Notes: generated by a model not told the origin, from the sequence alone. Positions 24,819 to 37,644 are shown, counted from the first letter of the stretch. The stretch: 64,000 bases of DNA from Diadema setosum (GCF_964275005.1 NC_092704.1:34372416-34436415), one strand, 5' to 3'. Translations and numbers: made by a program.

Positions 24819-24851
24819 CATGGAGCTACTAACAGAGATAGTAGCTCCATG
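24819..24851. repeat. Short hairpin (12-bp stem, 9-nt loop)
   Basis: CATGGAGCTACT pairs with AGTAGCTCCATG across a nine-base loop. It has no T-run after it, so it is not a Pol III terminator context. Confidence 0.6.
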
Positions 24852-25927
24852 TAGCAATCTAGCTGATGACAACCACTGAGCAACAGCACGACAATGATCA
24901 GGGACGTTGGTCTCCACTGGAAAGATGCAGTGAAAGCTATTTCAAGTGCAACAACAACAGCAACAACAACAACTGCATCAAAACAGAACAAACCTGACAA
25001 TGAGTACCTGAGTACCTGACAATGTATAATTTACGTTCCTTTGGCATACATTGCACCAATTTTCCATACTCTGGCACATTCCGTTATCATATTATTCAAG
25101 GGGGCCACAAGGGTTAATGAAAAATCTGTTTCGAGAGTGGCCTCGCCCACGCAATGAAAACCTTCCCCTTATTATTATTTTCTTTTTATGTGAAGATGCT
25201 ACTGAAGCGATTGCGAGGTCGATATAGTAGTTCAATAATCAGATTGCAGTGTGCAAGTTGCAGCAATCACACCAAATCATCGCGATAATTATGTACTCGG
25301 GCATTATTTGGAGTGTTGACGCCTAACACTCCCGAGTGCTTTTAGCCAGGAAGGTGACCTCCCTGTTTATCTTACGTTGGCAACGACAAACATCCAAACT
25401 TGAGGGCTGGGTTAAGAACAAGAACAAAACTAGGCGCGTACTCTTCATACCTTTAGCTTAAGTGCCTTCAATGACGCGCAGAATGACGAAGACAGAAATC
25501 TTTAACCTCGCGATGAATTATGACGATAATACCACCTTGCGGTGATAAAAATTTACAAGGATTTAACTTAAAAACAAATTTAAAGATAATTTCAAGCCAT
25601 GAGGTCAGTGAGGTAGATCGAATATTACATAGAAGGTGATGTGTGTGAAGAGTGACGCTTGTGAGATAAAGAGAGATATAGAGAGGGGGAGAGAGAGAGG
25701 AGGAAGAAGAAATATTTGCCGACAAAAACAAAGAGAGGGATAGTGAAGGGGAATGCGGGGGGGGGGGCGAGGGGAGAGAAAGCCGACAGACAAAAATGGG
25801 CAGAGAAATTAAGGAAAGCGTTTTGTCTTTGAAATATTCGTATCATTTCTTTTAATTAATAATGTATGTAGTGTGCCATCGAGCGGTAACTGAAAATAAA
25901 AACACACACATTTTTTTATTTTTCTAC

Positions 25928-26231
25928 GGGGGTGCTATAGTTTTGGTGGAAATTGGAGACACTGATTTTCCCTGTTTTGCGAGATAATTACAAACCACTT
26001 ATGAAATACCAAAGTATAAAGTAGATATATTGAAATGGCTAAGATATAAAAAAAAAACATTGGGGTGCACATTATAGTTTTTCATATCTCAGCTTTTTTA
26101 AAATTGACTTTTATGAAACAAACGATTCATAGGAAAATTGTAACCTCTTTCATAATATTTCATAAGAGGTTTCCCATTATATCACAAAAGTTGGAAACCT
26201 GTTAACCTAAACTATTATATCATCCCTTTAA
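25928..26231. mobile_element. TTAA MITE family 2, copy B
   Basis: GGTGCTATAGTTTTGGTGGA at the left and CATCCCTTTAA at the right match the family ends. The inner arms around ATTGAAATGGCTAAGATAT are degenerate. The left TTAA is lost. Confidence 0.65.
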
Positions 26232-26949
26232 ACGGCTCTAGGTACTACGTATGTCTCTGCTATAAAAAGACCAGTGATTGGCTAGAGTGGCGATCGTTAT
26301 GCGTGTTGTACCATCTGGTGTAGCATCAGTCGTCATTTCGGCGTCGAACCTAACGGGTAAGGCAGGGGGAGTGACTTGATTTATCCCTTATCGATAGATA
26401 GAGCCAATAAAGCGGCCGACAAACCATAAGTATATTTTGACGGCAAACATGTTGCTATAAGCTCTTCAGAGTTATACGTAGCCATTAAAAATACTCCTCC
26501 TTTTTCCTTTTCAGTGCTGTTCCGCTCTTTCGCTGCATGCTTGCTAAGGCCATTCGCAAGTTATTCTTCTTCCTCCTTGCATGATGTGCAATTACTGGTA
26601 TCGACGGTACTGAATGGTTCAGATGTTCATAATTCTACCGACCTCTGACGGCTCTTAGTGTAATGCGTGAAAGGTTTTGAAGAAACCAATTGCATTGTTT
26701 ATGAGTCGAATAATTACTATGACATGCTTAGAGCTAGTACCATTGATGTTGATAAATCACATACAATTAAAAAAGACAGATGCTCATGAACGACTCATTT
26801 TGTTTCTGCATTTTTCGGAAAAAAAGTTTCAGCATGATGTCGTTTTTACCAATTCTGCCATTGCATTATACAGCCGACGAGTGGTTTAGGTCTTGGAGAA
26901 ATATCAAAATGATATAATGAAATATTATATAATACACTATAATAAGCTA

Positions 26950-27008
26950 GTGTGTTAATATGATATGATATGATATATGATATGATATGATATGATATGA
27001 TATGATAT
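26950..27008. repeat. (ATGAT)n-type pentanucleotide microsatellite
   Basis: TATGATATGA units repeat about ten times, 230 bp upstream of the receptor 1 ATG. Confidence 0.85.
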
Positions 27009-27232
27009 AAGCAAAGTAACACAGTGTATACAAGTTTTCCAGCAGTAAAAGGAGGCTGTGTACTTTTGAATACAGGGGCTGTGCATTCAAGACCTCGCAA
27101 CTGATGGGTTTGAAATCCTCCGCGGAAATAGAAGTTCAAGCTTGACATTATAAAATCATTGATCAGAAGTCTTATTGCTACGTACGGCTATTGTGGTGAC
27201 TGAACTCCAACTCCTTGACTTGTCCAACGGCG

Positions 27233-30200
27233 ATGGATATCATGAAGATTGTTCTCCAATATTGTCTGCTCATATTCACGGCTTTAGCGGCTCTTATCAA
27301 CTTCTTAACGGTTTGCGCAATCCTTGTCAGTCCTCAGCTCCGCAAGAAACAGAATGTTTTCGCTCTTAACGTGGCCTTATCGGACTGTGTCGCAGCCGTT
27401 GTAATATTTGTGTTAAATCTCGCAAGACGGCTGGAAGGTCCTGCAGCGGTAAGTGACATCCCTTGTTTATTTGCTAAATATAAGTCTATTAGTAAACAGG
27501 GATAATTATTCAAAATGTCTCATGTCAAAGATAAGTCAGATTTTTACCTTCATTAATCTTTCTATTTACCTTTTTCACTTGCACATTTCTACATTCTGGA
27601 CTCAAGTGCAATCCAAATTTCACGAGAGGTAGCCAGTCTAACAGTATATTGGAAAACGAGGGAGAGTATAGTATATGTCATTATTATTATTTTTTTTTTT
27701 TTTTTTTTGACGGGAGGGATGTTTAGCTCTTCGATGATAAACCACAATTGTTCCAAAATGCCTTTAAGTTTTTCGATTGCCTTTTATTTGAGACGGCTAG
27801 CTACCAATCAATGGACAATTTCAAGAGTCATCAAAATTAAGTGCGTACAATACATACATACATACATACATACATACAATATACATGCAAGAAAACGCTC
27901 AGTGTAAGGGTCATTGTATTATAAAAAGCAAAACCTATAACGAAAAGAAAGAAGCCAAAAAGAATTGTTGTGATGTTTTTAACACAAAATAGAAAGACTT
28001 ACATTTCTCTCACCCTCTTAAATCTTCATTCAAAATGCTTACATACTGGCATAAAGGGATGGTATAGCTTTTGTTGGGATGGGGATTCAGGTATTACTTT
28101 CACGAGATAATCAATGAAAAAGTAAAATGAATGAAAACACGCAGATTTCTGAACAAGAACACAGAAATCATATTGCTATGGCTATTTCTTAATTCCCCCA
28201 CCAACAAAGCAGATGAATCATAAATAAACTCGTGTATAATGCTATTCTATACTGTAGTGTAATGTAGCATGCTCCCCCAAAATGTACTCGGCATGTAATG
28301 TGCAATGTGAAATTGTACAGAAAAGTAATTGTAATAGATTACATTACTTCACACAGGACAAAACTCAAATTGAGTATCCTGCCCTCATTAAGAGCCCTTA
28401 TGGTTTTTAGTTGTTTGTTTGTGTGTGTTTTGTTTTGTTCCGAAATATTTTTTGATTTTGGACCTGTTTGACTCTTCTGGATTGCATAGATATACATGCC
28501 TATTTACATCAAAGATTATGTTACATTACACATTATAAGAAAATGCTTTCATCACAAACAAAGAATGCATACATCTTATTCAAATTAATGAAATTCTTCC
28601 GTCGAGATGTTTTCATTGTAACTGATTGACAAATTGCCCTACATCGACGTAAATAAGCACTGAATTGATCAATGTTTTAGTAGTAGCCATGATAAAAAAT
28701 CATGGGCGTACGTACTCGAGCAGGATTCGAACCTACAACCTCCTGATCTCCGGACGGGCGTCATCTCCACTAGACCACCGAGCTTCCGCCCGACAGCAAG
28801 TGTTGGTTGTAATCCTTATAGCATGCAGCGGGTACTGCTTTATAATTCAAATTAATGAAGTTCTTCCGTCGAGATGTTTTCATTGCAACTGATTGACAAA
28901 TTGCCCTACATCGACCTAAATAAGCACTGAATTGATCAGCACTGATCAATTCAGTGCTTATTTACGTCGATGTAGGGCAATTTGTCAATCAGTTGCAATG
29001 ATCAATTTAGTACTTATTTACGTCGATGTAGGGCAATTTGTCAATAATTTGCAATGAAAACATCTCGACGGAAGAACTTCATTAATTTGAATTATAAAGC
29101 AGTACCCGCTGCATGCTATAAGGATTACAACCAACACTTGCTGTCGGGTGGAAGCTCGGTGGTCTAGTGGAGATGACGCCCGTCCGGAGATCAGGAGGTT
29201 GTAGGTTCGAATCCTGCTCGAGTACGTACGCCCATGATTTTTTTATCATGGCTACTACTAAAACACTGATCAATTCAGTACTTATTTATGTCGATGTAGG
29301 GCAATTTGTCAATCAGTTACAATGCATACATCTTGTTGAAAAATGCTCTGTCTTTTACTTTCATTTCATTTCTTCTCATTTCATTTTATTTCATTTCCGA
29401 CAAAAGTATATAATACAATCTCACATTTGCATATACAAAAACAAAAGTGAGTACAATATGACTTTTTGCTTATTTAAGCGAAATTAATGCAGACAATTTT
29501 TTAACAATAAAGCAAAACATACTTGTAGTTTAAGGAAATAAGTGAAACTGTAACTGAATCGTATCATGTAAAATATGTCGGAAATGGAGGGAACTGCTAA
29601 AAATCCTAGCTGAGTAGTAAGTAGTAGTAATAGTAGAACAAAACGATAAGACAAATTGTTTGAGGAACAGAAGGGACATAAAAAAAAAATCGTACACACA
29701 CATGATCGCACACACAGACAGAAACAAAACAGCTCTCTTTCGCGTTAAAAGAATAAACAGGGGGTCAAAGAGGGGGGCAAAGAGGACAGAAAAAAGGACA
29801 GGAAGAGGAGGAAAGGGAAAGGAGCAAAAGAGGAAGAGTTCAAGGGTCAATGCCAAAACACATGAAACCGGGCTTACCGAGATATGGGCTGTATAAAAAG
29901 TGTGTTGTATGAAAAGAATCAAACAAAGTCAAACAGGTTAAAACAATGAAATAAGTTTGCGGTTTTCAAAGATGCAAGTCCTCGTGATATAGGAACTAAT
30001 TCTAAAAGAAAATATTCAATTTAAAAGTAAAAGTATTAAAACTGATCATTCAAGCATCTCAAATAATTTTAAACACACTGTATCAGGAATTTGTTCATGT
30101 AACAAAAAAATGTTTTGATTTGGAAAGTACAAGTACTAATTTACCTCGTCAATTTACGTTTGGGAAACGCCAATTCACTTTCTATTTTTGTGAAAATAAC

Positions 30201-32456
30201 ATGTTCTCTCTCAGAAAAGGTATATCCTCTCCCAAGTGAATTTTTTATGCTTCATATATCAGTACACCTTTGCCACATCCGTGTATAAGATTTTTATACA
30301 AACGCACCCTTGGTGTGACGTACGTACGATGCATCTGAAATGCATATCAGCTGTTTTAAACTAGATTGCTTATATGAGGATTTGCAGGTCTTGCAATATT
30401 TGTAGCCCATTCTTCGTGTTCTTTCGAGATATCTTGTATTATACTACTTGTTTATTTCTTTGAAATTTGTTGAAAACATGTCCTTGTAGATGAATCCATA
30501 ATCCTACTCTTCTTAATTTAATAGTAATGCGGAAAGAGTTTCGTGGTTTTATACAGTATTTTCAGTTGTCGAAAAGTCCTCTCTGAATAGTAAATATATA
30601 CGGTCCTCTATTATATGTCATTTACCACTTATCACGGGGTATTCAAACAACATAATTCTGTAATACCATTCTTGACAATTGCATTTGTGAAGTCCAACCG
30701 CTCTGTCTAAATTATGGTTTACCTATTCTTTCATTTTTTGTCTTTGTTTTGTTTTGTTCATGTGACCATATTTAAAGGTGTTGGTATGGTTTCTTTGTGC
30801 ATGATATTAAATTGCTCTCCAATTTGATGAAACCTATTAGAGATAATGTTCCTCTTGAACTAGATAATCACAATTTTCATTAATCATTTGGGGAGAAAGT
30901 ATTTTGTAAATATTCCTAATATATTTATATGTCAAAAGACAAGGCTTCTTTGAAAAATGAATGTCCTCTCCGAATCGGGTTTTTTTTTTTACTATACTTA
31001 TTTCACCAAGTTTTAGTCACGTTACATTCAAACCGTGACTGTAAAACACCCTTATATCCCTATTAGGGAAGTTCAATTAATCTAACCCTGTTTTATAAAA
31101 AGATATAATCGATTTTAAATTCCCTTACTACACAGGCTGCCATAGACTTACCATAGAAATCAACTTAATCAATTTTATTTTCATAAAACAGGGATCTGGA
31201 TATAGCTCATGTGTGGGGTTGAAGATCATATACTCATGTGGACTGTTTTGTGGATTTTTTCACAAAAATTGTTACTATGCTATTAAAAAAGATGTTTGAA
31301 ACTTAAAAATGTGATTTTATTTATACTGAACATCCTTCAGTTGTCAAAAAAATGTGTGTTTTTTTTTTCACCTTTTAAGTGAAATTTCTAGTGAGGGTAT
31401 GGTTAGATGCTACCAAAGGTCAATGGGCTAGATTTTTAACAACACTGTAATGTTTCACACAATAAAGAGAAAAGTTGATGACTTTAAGCTCCCATTTTTC
31501 AGATGTTTATTATTCAACTATCCTACGATGCACAAACAAAAAAAGTCACGAAATACAAGAGAACATTTTTTTTTCACCCTCGTGACACACACAGACTTAA
31601 TACTTACATCTTGGCATTTTAGCAAGCATGTTTTGATGTGAACGTTGTTTCATTATGTTCAGTTAGTCGATTATTTTTTGTTCTCGTATATTTCATTCCA
31701 TCTTTCATTACGCAGAGGTGGATCGTAGAAGCCAGGTGGATGGAGCCTCTGTTCAATGCAGCCCTACTGGTATCCCTTTTCAGTGTGCTGGCGATTGCCT
31801 TTCACCGATATATCGTCTTTCGACTGGATCCATTCGACCATCGAGGTATCGCCACACTGCCTCGCCTGCTTGTCGTCTGCTTAATCATCTGGGCGTTATT
31901 CACAACAGTGTACCTAGCGGTATCGATGACGATTCAGTACGAGTTTATCGGCCTCTTCATGTCGTCTATACTCATCATGGCCTGTCTCGTACTCACCGCG
32001 ATATGTTACGTGCTGATCTACCGCGCGATCTCTGTAACTTCGACCGATATCGGGCTTCGAGATTCTCTCCTTGTAAGACGCATGGAAAAACAGAAAAGGG
32101 TTTTAGTTACGTTTGCATTGATCGTTGGTGCCTCTTTTATCTGCTGGTTCCCGATGTGTATCATTCTCCTGCTCGAATATCATGTCCCGTCTTTGCTTGA
32201 AATGCGCTGGTTTTCTAATCTATCTAACTTTGCTTTCTGCTTAGTGGCACTCAGCGGGGTTATGGATCCACTGATTTACTGGATTCGACTTCGAGAGTTC
32301 AGAGAGGTGCTGCTAAGCAGTTGCATAAGGTCGGCATCGACTGACCAAACCACCGGATTGACCGCTCCCGGTGTTAACACAATAAGTGGGGTCAGCCAAG
32401 GTTCTGCCACTGGTGACAAAAACTTGACGCCGTTATCAATTAGTGATGCTGAATGA
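27233..32456 (+). CDS. Class A GPCR, two exons, 318 aa (receptor 1)
   Basis: Exon 1 is 27,233-27,448 and exon 2 is 31,716-32,456, both phase 0, with GT donor and AG acceptor. Exon 1 encodes a very short N-terminus, TM1 (INFLTV, N1.50), a LRKKQN loop and TM2 (ALSDC, D2.50). Exon 2 gives TM3 ending HRY, TM4 with tryptophan, TM5, TM6 with CWFP, TM7 with DPLIY, helix 8 and a Ser/Thr-rich tail. With this splice the D2.50 to R3.50 distance is 52 residues, the class A norm. HRY replaces DRY. The position for the conserved TM3 cysteine is alanine and extracellular loop 2 is very short; both are features of the melanocortin/S1P/cannabinoid group. The ligand is unknown. Echinoderm genomes are known for expanded class A receptors; the link here is inference. 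Confidence 0.85.
27845..27885. repeat. (ATAC)n microsatellite
   Basis: About eight CATA units lie in the receptor 1 intron. Confidence 0.85.
28051..28220. mobile_element. Partial TTAA MITE family 2 in receptor 1 intron
   Basis: TAAAGGGATGGTATAGCTTT matches the family start. The rest diverges quickly. It aligns in position with the copy at 60,539 in the intron of receptor 2. Confidence 0.55.
28587..29327. mobile_element. Head-to-head inverted pair of tRNA-derived SINE-like units
   Basis: Two copies of one unit face each other around a perfect 18-bp stem with GCAC loop at 28,921-28,960. Each copy carries a tRNA-like head. The minus-strand copy has its B-box at 28,723-28,733 and A-box at 28,767-28,777. 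The plus-strand copy has its A-box (TGGTCTAGTGG) at 29,160-29,170 and B-box (GGTTCGAATCC) at 29,204-29,214. A ~87-bp segment starting AATGAA(A/G)TTCTTCCGTCG flanks the left head in direct orientation. The right arm has an extra ~60-bp partial repeat. Confidence 0.75.
29340..29900 (-). mobile_element. LINE-like 3' segment with (TTTCA)n tail
   Basis: A TTTCATTTC-type pentamer run at ~29,360-29,398 is followed by AC-rich and A-rich sequence similar in style to the LINE 3' ends at 8.0 and 50.3 kb. No protein motif is visible. Confidence 0.35.
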
Positions 32457-33180
32457 TGCGCAGTTTCAACCTGTCGACTGCGGTTAGAAACGCCAAAAAA
32501 AAAAAAAAAAAAGGTTCATGCAAGAACAACAATCTTTTCTGTATTTTTGAATCTAAAGTTCAACGTGGCCCTTCGTGTACACTCTAGACAAAGCCACACA
32601 GTCAACCATTGTTCCTAAGTATGAAAGACGCTGTCACTACTCATTCATCATCTGTTTATAGGTCTGTAGATTCCCGCACGTAGTCACTCATTTACGTCAA
32701 AATTATTTGAAATAACCTTGTGTGTACAGAATCACTACCTGTTTTTTTTTTTTTTTTTTTTTTTTTAGTTACATGTATACGCATTTTTTTTTAACCTTCT
32801 CTTTTTGGGTGTTTACAAAGTAATGTTTTCATGAAATCATTCTAACATAAAAATGACAAAATCTGTCACTTAAAAAAAACAACAATTTTTAAATAAAGTC
32901 TTATGCGAAGGGTTTACAACTGACATAATCTGCCTGCAAAAAAAAAAAGAAAAGAAAAGAAAAAAGGCTGACCGTAAATGCTTATACAAGGCCTAATAAA
33001 AACCAAGTTATAATGCCATTAGTAAACGTTAATCGTGGGTAAATTCAGGTATACACTGTGTAGCAAAGTTAGAAGTAAGAACATGCAGTTACCGTACTTA
33101 CTTCAGCACTATAAAAAATGGGGGAAAATGGAGATCTGTAGCAAAGTTAGGAGTAAGAATATGCAGGTACAGTCCAATAC
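32457..33180. other. Receptor 1 downstream region
   Basis: An A-run (32,493-32,511), a long T-run (~32,742-32,766) and A-rich patches are present. A ~30-bp phrase, GTAGCAAAGTTAG(A/G)AGTAAGAA, occurs twice (33,060 and 33,138). No gene is seen. Confidence 0.45.
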
Positions 33181-33930
33181 TTCAGTACTCTAAAAAAAAA
33201 AAAAAAAGTGGAGATCAGTACAGCAATATTCTTGTGCGAAAACATAACCACTGTATCATCAGCAAGAAGCGAAAACTTAAAGACACGAGAACAATTTACA
33301 ATATCATTTACATTAATAAAAAGCAGAGGGCCCAAAACAGAACCTTGTGGTACACCAATATTTACAGAGAGATAAGAGGATCTGACACAATCGACCATCA
33401 CATACTGTTTTCTGTTAGACAAATAATTTTCAAACTATTGTAATTGTACACCTCTCACTCCATATAAATACAATATCTTTAGCAGAATCTTGTGGTCGAT
33501 ACTGTCAAATGCTTTTGACAAATCCATGAATACTCCACAACAATAAATACCATCATCAATTTTCTGCATATATAATCTGTGAAGGATATTACGCTAGAAC
33601 ATGTAGAGAAATATTTTCGAAGTCGAAATTGTTCTGGTATCAATACATTATTTTTATATATTATATATCATGCAGAACAAATTGCAACCGGTCTATAATT
33701 TTCAATACTTTCTGGATTATCCTTCTTGAATAAAAGATTAAAACTTTCACATCATCATGATACATATAATGAGGTAATGAGTTATCTTTCTTACTTCCAA
33801 GTATATCGTTTACACATTTCCATGTTTTCTTCATATCACATTTCAAAGAAGTAAACTTATCAGTATAATATCTATATTTTGAATATCGTATGATATTTGT
33901 AAGTCTATTTCTATAATTCTTATCATTCTC
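33180..33930 (-). pseudogene. Decayed LINE reverse transcriptase fragment (CR1/L2/Jockey-like)
   Basis: Read on the minus strand, the fragment shows DLSKAFDSIDHKILLKIL (RT motif A), then GVPQGSVLGPLLF, then LADDTVVMFSH, with the catalytic DD at about 33,255-33,260. An upstream part (33,661-33,930) encodes a DMKKTWKCVNDILGSKK block typical of this class. A stop codon interrupts the frame just after motif A and the ends are missing. It is a dead, 5'-truncated copy. Confidence 0.85.
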
Positions 33931-35062
33931 ATACTATATGGCACTTGCATTCTTCAGACTCAGTTTATACAACAAAAACTTCCAAATGTTCTTCGGTTTG
34001 TTTTGAGTGCTTGAAAGGTTGTAAAGTCTGATGCCTGGAGAAGGCAATGATATTATAGAATAATTTCTTCGCGTGATTAGAATGGACTTTCGTATATTCA
34101 TACTGTCAGATCTACAAAGGAACTTTAAGATGCGCACGACGGAAGAGGCTTAAAATTACATGTGACACTGAGCAAACCAATCAATTGATACCTCAAAAGA
34201 AAAGTCACATTCAAGTTCAGATTTGCGTTCAATTTGCTAGATACAGTCAACCTTGCCTAAATCTAATCCAAAGTTATTAGAGAAAAATCCTTTGCGTTAC
34301 CTGAATTTCGGCTTACACAATGGCTTATATCAATCCCAGGTAATAGGATACTCTTTTTTAACTGGCATGAGGCCGATTTTGGCGAGGTTGACTGTATGAC
34401 GGATTCTAAGGAAGAAATGCTAATAATCTCATAGAAATTAGCCTGACAAAAAGAAGAAATGCGTGAAATTCTATATTTTTCACAAGGCATTAATAGCGGA
34501 TTCACATTCGATGCATATACGGCGAGGTGAGGAATTTTCACGTGTCATAGGCGTGATAGGTGTGTCATTAAACAAGCAATCAAATCTTAGCAAAACTATC
34601 CTGTTTTTTAATCAAATTTAGGAGAAGAAATTATCCAGTGCCCATCTCGTTTTCCTAAACTTGTAATGAGTTTGGTGATAACTCTTTACTCTTTATCAGG
34701 AGTGAATGTTGTGTAAACCTGATTAACCTTTACAATCCAAGTAAAATTCGTGTAATGCTGTTACAATGCTGACCTTATGGAGGTAGGCTGTTGTAAGATT
34801 GAAAAAATATTCATCTTGAATGAAATGATACATTAATTGTTTAATTTTTTCGAAGTCTACGATGAAAATAATGAGATGGTCCAAATCTTTTACACAAGGA
34901 GTGTAATCAAAAGACGTTTGAAGAACCATGCTTTTTTATTGTCCGATTTTTCTTTACACTCATACAAATTCTCTATTATACACACTCCAAAATGCAGAAC
35001 TGGTTCTCATCAAACTCTATATTTCACCGACGAAGCAGAACGGCTCGTTAAGTGATACTTTA
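33931..35062. other. Unassigned intergenic DNA
   Basis: I see no gene or clear repeat. Poly-A/T patches only. Confidence 0.4.
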
Positions 35063-36033
35063 TACACTCAGCAAAAAAAAAGAAGAAAGTAAACACTTTT
35101 TTGAGATCATGTTTTTCATAGAAGATTTTGATGAAAATCAATGTATATTATGCCATATTAAGGTAATTTTATTGGCTATCAAGTTAGCAGGTTAAAACAA
35201 AAGGAAATTTTACGCATGAGTGAACACATTCATTTATACCCGCCAAGACACAAAAGTGAAAATTGCAAAATTTGACAAGTTGTCTTTCATTTGGCAATGC
35301 CCTTCAAGATAATAACAACAAAAAGCCAGTTTAACACAATGAGAGACATTAATGAAAACAAGTTTTTGTTCTCTTTATCTCTTTATAACCTCAAACAAAA
35401 ACAAAATGAAAAACTAAAGGGGGAAAATAAGAATTACCTGTCAGCTTAAACTTCAAACAACATAGAGAGTGATGGCATAAAGATGATTAAATAAACAGAA
35501 TTTCTTCATTATACTCTTTTTATTTTAGTAAGTTAAGGATTCATGAGATAGATTTAAAAACCAAATATTATATACAATTCTCCTAATTTGAAAACAAATT
35601 GAAATTTCTACCATTTTTATTAATATATTGCTTCATCTCTTATTTCATTTGAATTTGGGCTGACCCAAGATTCTTCGTTTTTCTCCCCTTATTATTTGCC
35701 TTTATTGGTATTTTGGGCTTCAAAGATATTTTAGAGATCAGAGCTTTATTTTTGCAACTCAATCCATGTATCTAATTGTGTTAACTTTGTCTTTTGTTCT
35801 TATTGTTATATGGAGAAGCACTTGCGCATGAATGACAACTTGTTCATTTTTGCAATTTTTGCTTTTGTGCCTTGGAAGAGAAAAACAAAAGTGTTCACTC
35901 ATGGGTTAAGTTTTCCATTTTATTGACCTACTAGGCTGATAGCCAAGTAAATAACCTTAAAGATGGTATATAATATATTAACTTTTAGCGAAATATTCTA
36001 TGGGAAATATAAACTTGAAAAAGTACATTTTTT
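35063..36033. mobile_element. ~970-bp fold-back element
   Basis: The left arm begins CACTCAGCAAAAAAAAAG. Segments GGCTATCAAGTTAGCAGGTT (35,172) and GAGTGAACACATTC (35,218) are mirrored near 35,930 and 35,893. ACAAAAGTGAAAATTGCAAA (35,250) is mirrored near 35,855. The right outer terminus is lost. The spacer is noncoding. Confidence 0.7.
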
Positions 36034-36059
36034 AATATTTTTATTATTTTCATACATAT

Positions 36060-36440
36060 ATTTTTTTATTAGGAACTCGGAAATATGGGTAATTGTTGAC
36101 GTAGATGTAAGTATGTATGTAAATATATACACGTGTAACTGAGAATTTTGAATTAGTGTTGAAATAGATGAAGGTATGAATGTAGATATATTAATGTGTT
36201 TTATAAATGTTTAATATAATTACTGTATGTGGAAGTAGATATTGATGTATATCTATGTGTATAGATAAGTATGGCTAGATAAATTAAAGGTTAATATGGA
36301 ATGAATGCGAAATGATGTATATATTGAATATACATTTTGGTTTGATGGGAATTGAGAATTTTGAGCAATTGTTGACGAAATGTTGGTGAATGAATGTAGG
36401 CATGTATGGAAATATGAATGTGTATATATGTATGTGTAAT

Positions 36441-36485
<45 letters not shown>

Positions 36486-36520
36486 AATTTGTATCTGTTT
36501 AAAATATATATCAGTCTGTC
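36060..36520. repeat. AT-rich degenerate tandem repeat and (AT)n run
   Basis: AATTGTTGACG(T/A) recurs at 36,091 and 36,366 with GTATGTATG-rich sequence after each. A pure (AT)n run spans about 36,445-36,482. Confidence 0.6.
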
Positions 36521-36959
36521 AGTACTTGTTTAAGATTATTTTCCTTTTTTATTCTTTTATTATACATACACAGGTTTGTGAACAAATTGTTATGTTTAAG
36601 TATATACATTTTTTTTTATATGATTAAGGCTATGTGCTCATTAGTTAATCTCGGGTGATTATGACATATTATATAATAAATGTTTATTATAACAGTTGGT
36701 GTACCATGTCATTGTATATTTCTGACGAACGACGAAGCACGAAATCTCAATAAAGGGGGTTACAACACGTACAGTTACGTCCCTTGTGTATAGATTTGTT
36801 ATATTAAGTACATGAGTAACTTACACTATATATATATATATCCCGCCATGTTTTCCAAAGCCTATCACTGATACAATTTAGGGGAGATTGGCAAGGATGC
36901 AAAAAAAGAAAAGAAAAAAAAGGTGTATATATTGGATAAGCACACAAAACGGGTCATTT

Positions 36960-37155
36960 TGTGCAATGGTTAAGAGGAATAAGATTGACCCTTTGTTGTT
37001 ATATGTATTTTTGTTCCCTCATTGCTACACTGTATTTTGTGAGTATTTTTAATGTATTCATGGCCATTTGTTAACAATGTCTGTAATTCAGCCTCTGAGC
37101 TGCGATAGATATTGATGAATAAAATACTTTTTCAATTCAATTCAATTCAATTCAA
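36960..37155 (+). mobile_element. LINE 3' end with (AATTC)n tail
   Basis: The sequence TGATGAATAAAATACTTTTTC is followed by four AATTC units (37,135-37,155). It carries an AATAAA-type signal and a short tandem tail, as in L2/CR1 elements. Orientation is plus. Confidence 0.6.
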
Positions 37156-37439
37156 ATTTGGGGGAATTTAGGTATATCTGCTTTTTTTTTAATAGTTGTA
37201 TTTTGTCATTAACATACAGAATTTATTGGTTAGAGATGCATTTTGTGCTCTTCAATGCTGCATTGAGCCCATATTAATGCATATTAATGCAAATTTTATA
37301 AATACTTTCATGTTTGTATCAAAATTCCCCCATCATGTTAATTCATATTAATGCAAATTTTCTGAATATGTTTATGCTTTGTATCAAAATTCCCCCAAAC
37401 TATCATTCATTCCGCATTTCCCCTTATGGCTGAAAATAG

Positions 37440-37515
37440 CTATATACATTATACATATACATACCATTGTATACATATACGTATACATATACATATACAT
37501 ATACATATACGTATG
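37440..37515. repeat. (CATATA)n microsatellite
   Basis: ACATATAC units repeat over about 70 bp. Confidence 0.85.
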
Positions 37516-37644
37516 TTATAGGTCCAGTTATGCTTTTCTTATCTAATCAAATTTCCAATATGGCTGTGACATGATACCAAACAGTTTTAGTCTAAACACA
37601 AAAGCAAAACTATGTAACTCTTTCAGGCATTTAATGCCAAACTG

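Larger units (their letters stand above)
20561..27060. other. Intergenic region between the NOSTRIN-like gene and receptor 1
   Basis: A possible polyadenylation signal AATAAA lies at 20,699-20,704. Apart from the separately listed inverted repeats, a TACA-rich stretch (22,075-22,170) and poly-T runs, I recognise no gene. Short open frames here lack motifs. Confidence 0.5.
27449..31715 (+). other. Intron of receptor 1, 4.27 kb
   Basis: It contains a partial family-2 MITE (from 28,051), the inverted SINE pair (28,587-29,327), a LINE-like 3' segment (~29,340-29,900) and poly-T runs. The acceptor CATTACGCAG|AGG has a good pyrimidine tract. Confidence 0.65.

Noticed and set aside
29152..29225. 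Functional tRNA gene
   Set aside because: The copy has a mirror-image partner, and the ends do not form an acceptor stem.
31450..31641. Short frame just upstream of receptor exon 2
   Set aside because: It contains poly-T/A runs and no receptor-like segment, and it lies in the intron.
31623..31715. Upstream acceptor at 31,622 for receptor exon 2, giving 31 extra residues
   Set aside because: It is in frame and has an acceptable AG, but it inserts 31 residues between TM2 and TM3. The acceptor at 31,715 gives the exact class A spacing.
31718..32200. 160-residue open frame overlapping receptor exon 2
   Set aside because: It is an alternate frame of the receptor exon, with no membrane segments or family motifs.
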